Below are positions 1 through 8,371 of a stretch of DNA of 64,000 bases, in pieces. Each line of letters starts with the position of its first letter. The stretch's first letter is position 1. The position numbers and the translations under genes were made by a program. The notes under the pieces are model-generated. The model was given only the letters and a program-made list of their open reading frames with translations. It did no database searches and had not been told where the DNA came from. Location of the stretch: positions 1 to 64,000 of the forward strand of contig JANQLQ010000102.1 of assembly GCA_028280565.1 (NCBI GenBank), given 5' to 3'. This DNA is from Fulvivirga sp. Its GTDB lineage: Bacteria; Bacteroidota; Bacteroidia; Cytophagales; Cyclobacteriaceae.

Positions 1-297
1 AATCCGGGGTATCTTTTGCGGAATCTCTGCGTTACAAAAAGCCTTACGTAGCTATGGCTATGTGCGTTTTTTGCGCCTTGACCTTCCACAAAACCTACGA
101 CCGCCTTACCCATCATTTGAGACTTGACACGACACTAGTCTCTTTGTTTTGATGTTCCCGATTTTACACCTACTTTCAAAGGTGTACGGACTGTCTTTCA
201 CACGAGAAACTTCACGCTAGGGATTGGGCCAATGAATGGTTGATCGCTCGTTGATATTAGTGCAATACCCATCAACCATTCATTTTCCCAGCACGTT
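1..297. other. non-coding left edge
   Basis: No convincing coding frame is present. Positions 111-139 (CATCATTTGAGACTTGAC and the following bases) resemble 60979-61004 and so look like a fragment of the A repeat family described below. The rest has no recognisable content apart from the inverted repeat at 231-284. Confidence 0.5.
231..284. repeat. 14-bp perfect inverted repeat downstream of the redox genes
   Basis: AATGAATGGTTGAT at 231-244 is the exact reverse complement of ATCAACCATTCATT at 271-284, with a 26-nt spacer. It lies just past the stop codon of the minus-strand redox pair. It could be a transcript-end hairpin, but no U-tract follows on the minus strand, so it is not a classic intrinsic terminator. 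Confidence 0.7.
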
Positions 298-912
298 TTA
301 GGCTTCTTTCCACTTGATCGTGCACCCGATGGCCTTAGTCTTTGTTACCCCGGGCTTTTGCCCTTTCAGTAAGGCATCCACGGCATCCTCGACATATTTT
401 TTATCTGCGGCATCGGCATCCTTCGTATTATTATCAATAGCACCGATGTAATCCACTACCATCTCATTCCCTGTCTTTTTCAAAACATATACATGTGGTG
501 TATTCGTAGCCCCGAAGCGAGTGGCCACACTTTGATCTTCATCATACAGGTAAGGATGCTGATAATCATTTTTCTTGGCATACTTTACCATTTCTTTATA
601 AGAGTCTCCAGGTGATCTTTTAGAATCGTTAGAATTGATGGCAATTACAGGAAACCCGTTATCCGCGTATTTGTCATTCAAAGCCTTGATCCTGTTAAGA
701 TACGCCTTAGAAAACGGGCAGGTATTGCAATCGAAAATAACGATAAAGCCTTTCGCCGTTTTGTAGTCAGCCAAAGACACCATTTTTCCATCGACAGATT
801 TCAAACTGAAATCTTTTACCTTATCGCCTACCTCGTAACCACTGCCGGTGGGGCGTCCTGCAAAAAATACAAGTAGCGCTAAACTAGCCACTAGAATGTT
901 GAGATTTTTCAT
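298..912 (-). CDS. exported thioredoxin-fold redoxin (AhpC/TSA type)
   Basis: This 204-residue protein has a hydrophobic leader (residues 1-19) followed by a redoxin-type thioredoxin fold. The redox motif is C62-N-T-C65 followed by Pro-Phe, the form seen in Bacteroidota redoxins rather than the WCxxC of classic thioredoxins. An N-T-P-H loop near residue 137 supplies the cis-proline. By family it is a thiol-disulfide oxidoreductase or peroxidase acting outside the cytoplasmic membrane; its substrate cannot be read. It follows the TlpA-like gene by 13 bp on the same strand, so the two are probably one transcript and one redox function. The ATG chosen gives the leader directly. Confidence 0.85.
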   Translation of the reverse strand: MKNLNILVASLALLVFFAGRPTGSGYEVGDKVKDFSLKSVDGKMVSLADYKTAKGFIVIFDCNTCPFSKAYLNRIKALNDKYADNGFPVIAINSNDSKRSPGDSYKEMVKYAKKNDYQHPYLYDEDQSVATRFGATNTPHVYVLKKTGNEMVVDYIGAIDNNTKDADAADKKYVEDAVDALLKGQKPGVTKTKAIGCTIKWKEA

Positions 913-925
913 AACAATATTTATT

Positions 926-1405
926 TTATGATTTGGTTAGTAATTCCTTAATAATGGCGTTAAGTTCTTCCTCTTTCATTTCACTTTCAACAAATTTTCT
1001 CTTGCCGGTTTTTGGATTGATGATCAAAGTGGCGGGAATAGCCCCTGTCCAGCTAGGGTCCACCTTATTGATCCAAGAATTATAATCTACATTATCCAAT
1101 AAATAAAGATTGGATTTAAGTGCTTTCCTAGAGGCAAACCGGTTTACCTTTTCTAGCTGGTCTGCAAAGTCCAGGCTGACCAAGTGAACTTTGATCTTAT
1201 CGGCATAGCTTTCCCGGGCTTTTTCAAAATAGGGAAGTTCTTTGATACAAGGTGCGCACCAGGTGGCCCAAAAATTTATAACCTGCACTTCCTCGCTTTC
1301 CTGCTCCATGAGTTGCTGAAGGTCAGGAACTTTAATAACCTCTACACTTTGCCCGTTGGCCACGGCAGCAACGGCAATGAGTAAAATGACTAGCGTATTT
1401 TTCAT
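926..1405 (-). CDS. TlpA-family thiol-disulfide oxidoreductase
   Basis: This 159-residue protein has a cleavable-looking leader (residues 1-19, ending A-N-G-Q) and a thioredoxin domain with the motif W-C50-A-P-C53. A G-A-I-P-A segment near residue 123 gives the cis-proline. TlpA/ResA proteins reduce disulfides in the periplasm, often for cytochrome c maturation or for rescuing oxidised proteins; which applies here is not evident. It is first in a two-gene minus-strand unit with the CNTC redoxin. A Bacteroidota-type promoter lies 45-75 bp upstream of the ATG. Confidence 0.88.
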   Translation of the reverse strand: MKNTLVILLIAVAAVANGQSVEVIKVPDLQQLMEQESEEVQVINFWATWCAPCIKELPYFEKARESYADKIKVHLVSLDFADQLEKVNRFASRKALKSNLYLLDNVDYNSWINKVDPSWTGAIPATLIINPKTGKRKFVESEMKEEELNAIIKELLTKS

Positions 1406-1450
1406 GATAAGTTAATTACGTGGGAATCGTGGATTTAGTTTAATCGCAAT

Positions 1451-1479
1451 CAAATATACATAGAAGCTAAACACTACAA
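1451..1479 (-). promoter_or_regulatory. Bacteroidota-type promoter of the tlpA-redoxin pair
   Basis: Read on the minus strand, TATATTTG (1451-1458) matches the -7 consensus TAnnTTTG exactly. TTG (1477-1479) lies 18 nt upstream as the -33 element. The box is about 45 bp upstream of the TlpA start. Confidence 0.6.
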
Positions 1480-1828
1480 GGTGGACAAGGTTTAGATAAA
1501 CTTTATGACGCAAAGGCCAAATATTAGCGCGTAGAGGGGGTAATTAGAATTGAATTATTCTAAGATCAGCGATGGTTAAGTTTCTCGTTAAAAGAAAGTC
1601 GTGGTTGTGTTCCTTAACATTCAGTTTAAATTGGGATAATAATTGAATAATCAAAAATAAAGTGTGAATCCAATGCGAGATCGCTGACCTAAGTTAAGTT
1701 TTACCTGCTAGAAATCTCAATAAAATTGAACTTTAACCATGTAAGATTTGAGATATTTAATGAATCTTAAGGTCGCTAAAATTGCCTTTGATTAGACAAA
1801 ACAAAGATTCCTAAATGTCAATGAAAAG

Positions 1829-1935
1829 TTTTCCACATTTTGGCGAAGTTTTCCACAGGCTTATGCGATTAGACTATAACTTATTGATAATCAATAGATT
1901 ATATCAAAAAATCTGAATGTTCACTTTGTGGACAA
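1829..1935. other. AT-rich region with DnaA-box-like sites (possible oriC)
   Basis: The gap 1406-2046 carries no gene. Two TTTTCCACA sites (1829-1837 and 1849-1857) fit the DnaA-box pattern TTWTNCACA and are spaced exactly 20 bp apart. A reversed near-match, TTGTCCACA, lies at 1927-1935 and a weaker one at 1480-1488. Between them is an AT-rich stretch holding the odd palindrome TATTGAT-A-ATCAATA (1882-1896). The three genes left of or next to this gap are on the minus strand and most genes to its right are on the plus strand, as expected at a replication origin. This is suggestive only; dnaA is not in the window. Confidence 0.35.
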
Positions 1936-2046
1936 CTTCCAGGGCGGTCAAAAATCCTCTAAAATGCAAGACTTTTATCGCAATAATTTTGCGTTGGTCA
2001 TTGGTCGAAATATTTGACCGTTTGGCGAAAGCTCACGTAAGGTAAT

Positions 2047-3822
2047 TCACTCTACTTGGTAACGGATCAGTTTTTTTCGGTAGGTATTGAATATACTCGA
2101 TTTCGATAAAAATCCCTTGTATTTACCGTTTTCTATTACCGGTAAATTCCATGCCCCGCTAATTTCGAATTTACTCATGACGGATTGCATATTTTCATGA
2201 GGCTGTACACTTGCAGGTGGTGCGCTCATAAGTGTTTTTACCTTTGTAGTCTCCCTTGCTTCTTGGTCAAACATGATATTACGGATGTCATCCAGCGTCA
2301 CTACGCCCATCAGTTCGTCATATTCGTTCACTACGGGGAATATATTCCTTTTGGACACCTTCACAAGGCTTACCAATTCCCCAAGGGTGGCTTCGGGATG
2401 CACGACCAATAGGTCGGTTTCGATGATTTTATTAAGGTCTATCTGGCTTAAGACTTGCCGGTCTTTATCGTTGGGGATCAGGTCACCGCGTTCGATGAGG
2501 TGTTTGGTGTACAAGGAATGTTTTTCAAAAAAGGAACTTGTGCTGTAAGATATGGCAGAAACGAGCATTAGTGGCACAAACAGCTCATAGCCACTGGTGA
2601 TCTCTGCGATCAGGAAGATAGCCGTAAGCGGAGCATAGAGCACCCCGCTCATTACCCCGCACATGCCCACCAGCGTAAAGTTGCTCGTACTCATATTACC
2701 CCAGGTCACCGTGTTCACTAAAGCTGCAAACAAAAAGCCGGTGATGCCCCCAAGAAAGAGCGAAGGCGCAAATATACCCCCGCTGCCACCGGATCCTATA
2801 GTCAGTGCAGAGGCTATGGGTTTTACCAAAAGGACACCAAAAATGAAGAGCAACAGTAAGAAGACATTGTCGATCTCGTTAAAGAAAAGAGTGGTGTTAA
2901 AGATCTCTTCTTCCCTTCCGGCCAGCAGCAGCTTGATCGTATTGTACCCTTCCCCGTAAATAGGGGGGAAAACAAAGATGATCACCCCAAGTAATATTCC
3001 TCCTACAACGGCTCGCCCGATCACATTTTTAACTTTTGTGATCAAAGATTCTATCTTGTACGTCGTGCGTGTAAAGTATACGGAAACTAGCCCGCAAACG
3101 ATTCCCAATAAGATATAAAAAGGGGTGTCCGCTGCCTTGAAACTATCGACTAACGGAAATGAAAAGAGGACATCGTCACCTAATAAGGTCAGGGAGATCA
3201 GCGCCCCTGTCACAGAAGCGATAAGCAGGGGAATAAACATGGCAATGGTGACGTCTGCCAAGATCACTTCCATACTGAAAATGACACCCGCTACCGGGGA
3301 GTTGAATATGGCAGAAATAGCCCCGGCTGCCCCGCATCCGATCAGTAAAGTCCGCCTCTTGTAGGTCATATGCATCAGCCGGCCAATGTTAGAACCTATG
3401 GCCGATCCTGTGACCACGATTGGCGCCTCAAGACCCACGGACCCGCCAAACCCTACGGTTATAGCACTGGTAACCATGCGCGAGTACATTTTAGAACGCC
3501 GGATCACACTGGACCGTTTGGAAATATCATACAGGATCTGGGTGATCCCATGACCTAGTTTTTCTTTTAAGATGTATTCTGTGATCAGGGCGGTGATCAA
3601 AATACCAATGAGCGGGAAACCTATATAAAAATAGTTTTCGTACTTTATATCGAAATCACTGGTCAGGGTCTGTTGGATCGTGTGAACAGTCTCCTTTAGT
3701 AGCACTGCGGCTAAACCGGAGATCGTCCCGATCAGGCCTGCGAGGACGAGCATAAACGTTTTGTTACTAACGTGCTTTATCCGCCAGATCAGGAATTTGA
3801 CGAGTATGTTTTCTAATTTCAC
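2047..3822 (-). CDS. ClC-family chloride channel/antiporter with CBS domains
   Basis: This 591-residue protein has a ClC transmembrane core (about residues 1-440) followed by a CBS-domain pair (about 455-580). The ion-pathway signatures are visible: the segment G-L-E-A-P near residue 130, equivalent to the GxExP loop with the gating glutamate, and G-G-I-F-A-P near residue 350, equivalent to the GxFxP loop. ClC proteins with the GxExP glutamate are either Cl-/H+ antiporters or gated channels; sequence alone does not decide. The CBS pair usually binds adenine nucleotides and regulates transport. The gene is single, with a TAnnTTTG box just upstream. Confidence 0.92.
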   Translation of the reverse strand: MKLENILVKFLIWRIKHVSNKTFMLVLAGLIGTISGLAAVLLKETVHTIQQTLTSDFDIKYENYFYIGFPLIGILITALITEYILKEKLGHGITQILYDISKRSSVIRRSKMYSRMVTSAITVGFGGSVGLEAPIVVTGSAIGSNIGRLMHMTYKRRTLLIGCGAAGAISAIFNSPVAGVIFSMEVILADVTIAMFIPLLIASVTGALISLTLLGDDVLFSFPLVDSFKAADTPFYILLGIVCGLVSVYFTRTTYKIESLITKVKNVIGRAVVGGILLGVIIFVFPPIYGEGYNTIKLLLAGREEEIFNTTLFFNEIDNVFLLLLFIFGVLLVKPIASALTIGSGGSGGIFAPSLFLGGITGFLFAALVNTVTWGNMSTSNFTLVGMCGVMSGVLYAPLTAIFLIAEITSGYELFVPLMLVSAISYSTSSFFEKHSLYTKHLIERGDLIPNDKDRQVLSQIDLNKIIETDLLVVHPEATLGELVSLVKVSKRNIFPVVNEYDELMGVVTLDDIRNIMFDQEARETTKVKTLMSAPPASVQPHENMQSVMSKFEISGAWNLPVIENGKYKGFLSKSSIFNTYRKKLIRYQVE

Positions 3823-3845
3823 CCTGGGTTTATCCTAGCGACGTG

Positions 3846-3853
3846 CAAATTTA
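3846..3853 (-). promoter_or_regulatory. -7 box upstream of the ClC gene
   Basis: On the minus strand this reads TAAATTTG, an exact TAnnTTTG match 24 bp before the ClC start. No clear TTG -33 element is seen at the expected distance. Confidence 0.45.
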
Positions 3854-4023
3854 GAACAATAGGTAAAAAAGAATATTGATAAACGTTCAAAGTTCCCGGC
3901 AGATCGTAAAATAGTTTATCGGGGCCATATAAAAAATGAGTAGGACAAGGGATAGGAACTATGTTCAGTCAAACCTCAACTGACGTATAGAGTTAGACGA
4001 TAGCCTCTATTTGCGGTATTGGT

Positions 4024-4130
4024 AAGTTCTCGACCAGTCAAGTCAGCAATAGGCAAAGGGCAGTAGGCAAAAAATTATATAGGTTTACCGATTGGACACT
4101 GTTAACTGCCGACTTTAAGAACGGGACTGG
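4024..4130. repeat. R-family intergenic repeat, copy 1
   Basis: The left part has tandem GGCAA-type cores (AGCAATAGGCAAAGGGCAG within 4041-4071). The right part, AACTGCCGACTTT (4104-4116), is the inverted form. The flanks GTTCTCGACCAG (4026-4037) and TTTAAGAACGGG (4114-4125) recur in inverted order in the copy at 60861-60940. This accounts for most of the gap 3823-4213, which otherwise has no gene. Confidence 0.6.
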
Positions 4131-4213
4131 AAAAAATAGCTAACGGTCCAATTACATTTAACTTAACACTGGGCCACCAAAAAAATGAATTTTGATCAAG
4201 CGAGACACTAACT

Positions 4214-4606
4214 ATGAAAGAAGTCACCAAAATAAAGGAGACATGCCTCTATCTCAATGACCTGGAAGGCGCCAAACATTTTTACAGCGAAAAGCTTGGA
4301 TTTGAAGTGATCAGCTACGTTCCCGGTCGGCACATTTTTTTTAGGGCAGGTGCCTCTGTTCTATTGTGCTTTAACCCTGCCGATAGCAGGGCTAAGGTCT
4401 CCCCCCCGGCCCATTTTGCCGAGGGCAACCAGCATTTTGCCTTTGAAGTCCACCCCCAAGATTACCTGCCCAGTAAAGAAAGGATAAAAAAATTAGGGAT
4501 TACCATTATTGACACCTTGGTTTGGAAATCAGGCCAGGAATCCTTCTATTTTAATGATCACGAGGGCAATGTACTGGAAATAGTACCCCTAGGGGTTTGG
4601 GAGTAA
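4214..4606 (+). CDS. VOC (glyoxalase/dioxygenase-fold) protein
   Basis: This 130-residue protein is one complete vicinal-oxygen-chelate domain with paired beta-alpha-beta-beta-beta units. A Y-L-N-D-L-E-G-A-K-H-F-Y opening and a closing F-N-D-H-E-G-N-V-L-E-I segment are typical; the terminal glutamate is the usual metal ligand position. The family includes glyoxalases, dioxygenases and resistance proteins, so the substrate cannot be assigned. It is monocistronic and its 3' end overlaps the convergent small gene by 18 bp. Confidence 0.85.
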   Translation: MKEVTKIKETCLYLNDLEGAKHFYSEKLGFEVISYVPGRHIFFRAGASVLLCFNPADSRAKVSPPAHFAEGNQHFAFEVHPQDYLPSKERIKKLGITIIDTLVWKSGQESFYFNDHEGNVLEIVPLGVWE

Positions 4607-4873
4607 TTTATGCATCAACCGGGATAAAAAGTTGACCTTAGGTGGTCCGGGCGGTATGGCGCCACTTTCCGCAGGAGACATTTTGGTGTAAATCGTTTCA
4701 TACCATTTTACATAATCTTTATATAAGATGCAGTCTGGTAATAAGGTGGTGTCTGTTTTTATCTTAATGACGAGGTCCACGGATACAATATTCCTGATCT
4801 GATCTTGCTGATCTCTAGGGAGATCACTGATCCTGATATATTCAATTCCTTTGTATGATCGGGCGTTTTCCAC
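4589..4873 (-). CDS. hypothetical protein (possibly the 3' part of a frameshifted gene)
   Basis: This 94-residue frame begins with GTG and has protein-like composition, including an amphipathic stretch G-I-E-Y-I-R-I-S-D-L-P near residue 9 and a basic, proline-rich tail. No family is recognised. A frame just upstream in a different register (to 4992) begins with a signal-peptide-like segment, M-V-S-G-L-F-I-V-Y-C-T-I-T-C. The real gene may therefore be longer and broken by a frameshift near 4870-4885. Either reading is uncertain. Confidence 0.4.
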   Translation of the reverse strand: MENARSYKGIEYIRISDLPRDQQDQIRNIVSVDLVIKIKTDTTLLPDCILYKDYVKWYETIYTKMSPAESGAIPPGPPKVNFLSRLMHKLLPNP

Positions 4874-5287
4874 TTGCAGTGTTGGATTTTAGTTGACTGT
4901 AAATATAAAAGTACTCGGATTCGTGACCCTAAGTTTCCAACTGATTTAGAACAAGTTATAGTGCAATATACAATAAATAGACCTGAAACCATCCTTCCAA
5001 TTGATTTTTACATGATTTTGGGCTACCCAGTAAATCCTTTCTCATACAAGCCCTGGAGTAAACTACTTTTTTAATAATATAGGAAAAGTTTACATTCCTC
5101 TAGGGAGAGATTCGGCAGTTCACTTTACAATAAAAAACTTGTATTCAAGAGTATAAAAATTATTTAAAGTAACGGTATTGTAATAATGTTACCTATGTAA
5201 TTTGCAATATAAAACAACTAAAAAAAACAATTTAAATCTATACTAACTTTACTTCATACTAAAATTTATAACCTAACCCGAATAATC
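4874..5287. other. AT-rich intergenic region upstream of the S74 protein gene
   Basis: From about 5075 onward the sequence is very AT-rich and carries no convincing coding frame; it probably holds the promoter of the secreted protein at 5288. No exact TAnnTTTG box was found there. The short frame across 4874-5074 on the plus strand looks random. Confidence 0.4.
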
Positions 5288-6274
5288 ATGAAAAAAGAAA
5301 TCAACATTTTTGTGTTCTTAGTTTGTTTTTTCTCTGTAACTCAATCATTTGCTCAATGGGCACCGAGTGGCACGAACATTTTCAACACAAACACAGGTAA
5401 TGTCGGCATCGGCCTTAGCAATCCCGAATCCAAACTCCATGTAAGAGATGGTGACATAAGGATCACGAAAGGAAACAGGTTGATCTTAGGTGATGCCAAC
5501 GTAGGAGCTGGAGAACAAATTTTCAACGATAATTTTGACATTTCGTTCCGAACCAGTTTTAGCACAAGGATGGTCATTGCCAATAATGGTAGGGTCGGGA
5601 TAGCGACCACCACCCCTTCGTTTCCATTGGATGTAAATGGAACGGTAAGAGCCACTAGTTTCATTACGTCTTCCGATGAAAGATTTAAAAAAGACATAAA
5701 CAAGCTAAGCGGATCGTTGGAGAAGCTAAACCAGGTCCGAGGGGTCTCTTACACATTCAATAACGAAAAATTCAAAAACCGATCTTTTCCGTCAACTACA
5801 CAATATGGAGTGATTGCACAGGACGTGCAGAAGGTTTTCCCGAGTATGGTCTACACCGACGAAGAAGGATACCTGTCGGTTAATTACACTGAACTGATCC
5901 CGGTCTTGATAGAAGCTATTAAAGAACTTAGCGAGGAGATAACCAGGCTCAAGAACCCTGCGGAAGAAGCTAAACGAGTCGCAAACTTTCAAGGTACGGG
6001 TACGGCAAATGGAAGCATACAAATAGCCCAGAATGCTCCTAACCCGTTCCATGTTGACTCTGAAATATCATTCGAAATCCCTGGAGACAAACAAGTCGCT
6101 CACTTGTTCTTGTATAACGTCAACGGCTTGCAGGTTAAGAAAATAGAGATCGCAGAGAGAGGAAAGTCAAACATTAAGATCACGGGCGGTGAGCTCAATG
6201 CAGGAATCTATTTCTATGCCATTGTAGCCGATGGAGAACAAAGTGAAATTAAAAAAATGATCTTAACAGAATAA
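5288..6274 (+). CDS. secreted protein with S74 intramolecular chaperone domain and T9SS sorting domain
   Basis: This 328-residue protein begins with a signal peptide (residues 1-22, ending S-F-A-Q). Residues 35-125 contain N-V-G-I-G and V-G-I-A repeats typical of fibre-like, trimer-forming shafts. Residues about 127-220 match the S74 intramolecular chaperone domain of phage tail spikes, with the autocleavage dyad motif S129-D-E-R-F-K134. The C-terminus (about 250-328, A-P-N-P-F ... I-K-K-M-I-L) is a type IX secretion sorting domain, so the protein is probably exported through T9SS and surface-attached. Finding the sorting domain after a self-cleaving domain is odd. A strong terminator follows. 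Confidence 0.85.
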   Translation: MKKEINIFVFLVCFFSVTQSFAQWAPSGTNIFNTNTGNVGIGLSNPESKLHVRDGDIRITKGNRLILGDANVGAGEQIFNDNFDISFRTSFSTRMVIANNGRVGIATTTPSFPLDVNGTVRATSFITSSDERFKKDINKLSGSLEKLNQVRGVSYTFNNEKFKNRSFPSTTQYGVIAQDVQKVFPSMVYTDEEGYLSVNYTELIPVLIEAIKELSEEITRLKNPAEEAKRVANFQGTGTANGSIQIAQNAPNPFHVDSEISFEIPGDKQVAHLFLYNVNGLQVKKIEIAERGKSNIKITGGELNAGIYFYAIVADGEQSEIKKMILTE

Positions 6275-6304
6275 GGAACGTACTAAAGCTTGATCAATGA
6301 TCAT

Positions 6305-6328
6305 GGCCACCTAGTTTTTTAGGTGGCC
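6305..6328 (+). terminator. intrinsic terminator after the S74/T9SS gene
   Basis: GGCCACCTA (6305-6313) pairs perfectly with TAGGTGGCC (6320-6328) around a 6-nt loop. It is followed by TATTATTTTAT and sits 30 bp past the stop codon. Confidence 0.85.
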
Positions 6329-6418
6329 TATTATTTTATAAATAATGGAATTCATTCATCACAAAACAGGTTTTAGTTTTTTAGACAAATTCTACCTGGA
6401 ATGCCATAGACCAAGTAT

Positions 6419-7117
6419 TTAGTTGTCTACGATCGGGTTCATATTACTTTTTAAAACGACTATAAACTGCCATTTAGGTCTTGTCAGCCATCTAATTATC
6501 GGCAAATGATCGTAAAGATGTATCCCCACGATCGATTTCACCAAGGTCAAATGTTGCTGCTTGTATAACTCCTCAAACCCCATAGGGGTAAAGTATCTGC
6601 TAGGTATGTTCACTCCATATCCCCAATTTCCAATAAAATCCATAAGTCGTAACAATTGGCGAGACACAGTGCCGTATTCAAAGTGATCTTTTATGACAAT
6701 GTAGTCTGCCACGCGGGTGGCCTCTTTCAGCAAACCGGCCATGTTAGCACCGGCATGATGTAACACATCGCAGAGCAGGGCCACTTTGAACCTTTTATCA
6801 TCAAAAGGTATGTCGCAGCCATTGAATGTACTGTATTTTTTCCATCGTTCTTTATTTTCTTGTTCTTGCGATAGTTGATAGAGGTCAATACACTGCCATT
6901 GGGTAGAAGGAAGGCTACCGTGGATTAGCTCAGCCAGGTTCATATCACCACAGCCTATATCCAGGCAACTGAACCTGTCCTCTCCCTCGGCCAAGTTTTT
7001 TATTTCCAGGGCCAGGAGGTTTGATAATATTTCGATTCGATTCGAATGAGATGTTTTTTGATGGAAATCAACGAGTTTTTCAGAAAAAAAATCTCTCAAA
7101 ACCGAAGCAAAGAACAT
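6419..7117 (-). CDS. class I SAM-dependent methyltransferase
   Basis: This 232-residue protein has the SAM-binding motif I L52-D-I-G-C-G, an acidic post-I residue in C-I-D-L-Y, and an L-C-D-V-L-H-H-A segment near residue 115, as in Methyltransf_11/UbiE-like enzymes. The substrate is unknown. It starts 1 bp after the stop of the GT2 glycosyltransferase on the same strand, so the two are co-transcribed. It therefore probably modifies a lipid-linked glycan or lipid made with that enzyme. Confidence 0.8.
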   Translation of the reverse strand: MFFASVLRDFFSEKLVDFHQKTSHSNRIEILSNLLALEIKNLAEGEDRFSCLDIGCGDMNLAELIHGSLPSTQWQCIDLYQLSQEQENKERWKKYSTFNGCDIPFDDKRFKVALLCDVLHHAGANMAGLLKEATRVADYIVIKDHFEYGTVSRQLLRLMDFIGNWGYGVNIPSRYFTPMGFEELYKQQHLTLVKSIVGIHLYDHLPIIRWLTRPKWQFIVVLKSNMNPIVDN

Positions 7118-7118
7118 A

Positions 7119-8276
7119 TCAATCGATTTTTTTCAGTCCCAAAATGCTAATGAAAAAACTATTGCAAAGTACCTGGCTTCCCAAAAGTAATAAACTTGCC
7201 GAAGGGATGACCACCTTCATAGTAGCCCCAACATCAAGGTCACCCAATCCAGCCTGGCTCCATGTGTATAACGCAAAAGCTCCTAGCACAAGGCCTAAAA
7301 ACATCAATGTGAAACCAAGCACTATGCCGGCCTCTAAAGAAAATACCTCTAAAAAATGCAGCACCCGTCCTTTGACCGGGTACAGCCTTTGCGTATATGC
7401 ATAGATTTTTGTCAGTATGTAAAAAAGGACCCCTTGAAAGCCAAAAATCACCATCGCGGAGCAGTAAAGAAGCGTGTGGATGGAGATATTCACTTGACCG
7501 ATCTCGATATCTCCGAAAATGGCTATAGCCGCTGAAACCAGGGTTCCCAACAGCATAAGCGCTACTCCAGGGTATAAAAAAAGCCAAGCGGGGCTATATA
7601 AAAGGAAAAATCTTAGGTTGCGCCAGCCATCACGCCAGGTTCTTAAATGAGGTGGCCTGCTTCGGCCATCGGGGTGAAGCATTGTAGGCACTTCGGTAAT
7701 CTTTACCCCTGCCAAAGCTGCTTTAACGACTACTTCGGAAGCAAATTCCATACCCGTTGTCCGGGTCTCCATTTTATCGAATGCCTCCCTGGAGAATCCC
7801 CGTAGGCCACAGTTAAAATCCCCAATCTTTATTTTGAAAAATATCCTGCCTACCAGCGACTGCGCTGGGTTGCCAAAATAGTAATGGATCCAAGGCATTG
7901 CCCCTTTTTTAATACCCCCTTCAAACCGATTTCCCATCACTAACCCATAACCCTCTCTTAGTTTCTCAATAAATGGCATCAAAGTTGAAAAGTCATAACT
8001 ATCATCAGCGTCTCCCATAATGATATATTTTCCTTTAGCTTCCTTTATTCCTCCCCTAAGTGCATTACCATAACCTTTCTCTCTAACGTGAACTACTCGT
8101 GCGTTTTTAGATTTAGCTATTACTACTGAATTGTCCGTACTGCCATTGTCAGCCACTATAACCTCTCCCTTGATATTATGTTTGGCCATAAACCCATTGG
8201 CTTTGTTAAGGCATATACCAAGGGTTTCTTCCTCATCGAGACAAGGCATAACGATAGATAACTCTAGATCATCCAT
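7119..8276 (-). CDS. GT2 glycosyltransferase with C-terminal membrane domain (polyprenyl-phosphate sugar transferase-like)
   Basis: This 385-residue protein has an N-terminal GT-A domain (about 1-215) with V-M-P-C-L-D-E-E, D-N-G-S-T-D and the metal-binding D89-A-D91-D motif. Four hydrophobic segments follow (about 230-380). This layout matches dolichyl/undecaprenyl-phosphate glucose or mannose synthases, which put one sugar on a lipid carrier for later transfer outside the membrane. The neighbouring plus-strand GT-C enzyme is the kind of protein that uses such donors, so the three genes at 6.4-9.9 kb probably form a surface glycosylation cluster. Confidence 0.82.
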   Translation of the reverse strand: MDDLELSIVMPCLDEEETLGICLNKANGFMAKHNIKGEVIVADNGSTDNSVVIAKSKNARVVHVREKGYGNALRGGIKEAKGKYIIMGDADDSYDFSTLMPFIEKLREGYGLVMGNRFEGGIKKGAMPWIHYYFGNPAQSLVGRIFFKIKIGDFNCGLRGFSREAFDKMETRTTGMEFASEVVVKAALAGVKITEVPTMLHPDGRSRPPHLRTWRDGWRNLRFFLLYSPAWLFLYPGVALMLLGTLVSAAIAIFGDIEIGQVNISIHTLLYCSAMVIFGFQGVLFYILTKIYAYTQRLYPVKGRVLHFLEVFSLEAGIVLGFTLMFLGLVLGAFALYTWSQAGLGDLDVGATMKVVIPSASLLLLGSQVLCNSFFISILGLKKID

Positions 8277-8371
8277 TTTTTACAAATTAGTCGGCTAACT
8301 TAAAAAGTTTAAACTTACCTGGAAAATATAATTACTTTATATTTAACCGATCTAAGAATACCATAAAACTT

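Noticed and set aside
231..284. Intrinsic terminator of the redox pair
   Set aside because: The stem is perfect but the loop is 26 nt and no U-tract follows on the minus strand.
4874..5074. 66-residue plus-strand frame
   Set aside because: It overlaps a more plausible opposite-strand frame and shows no domain or signal.
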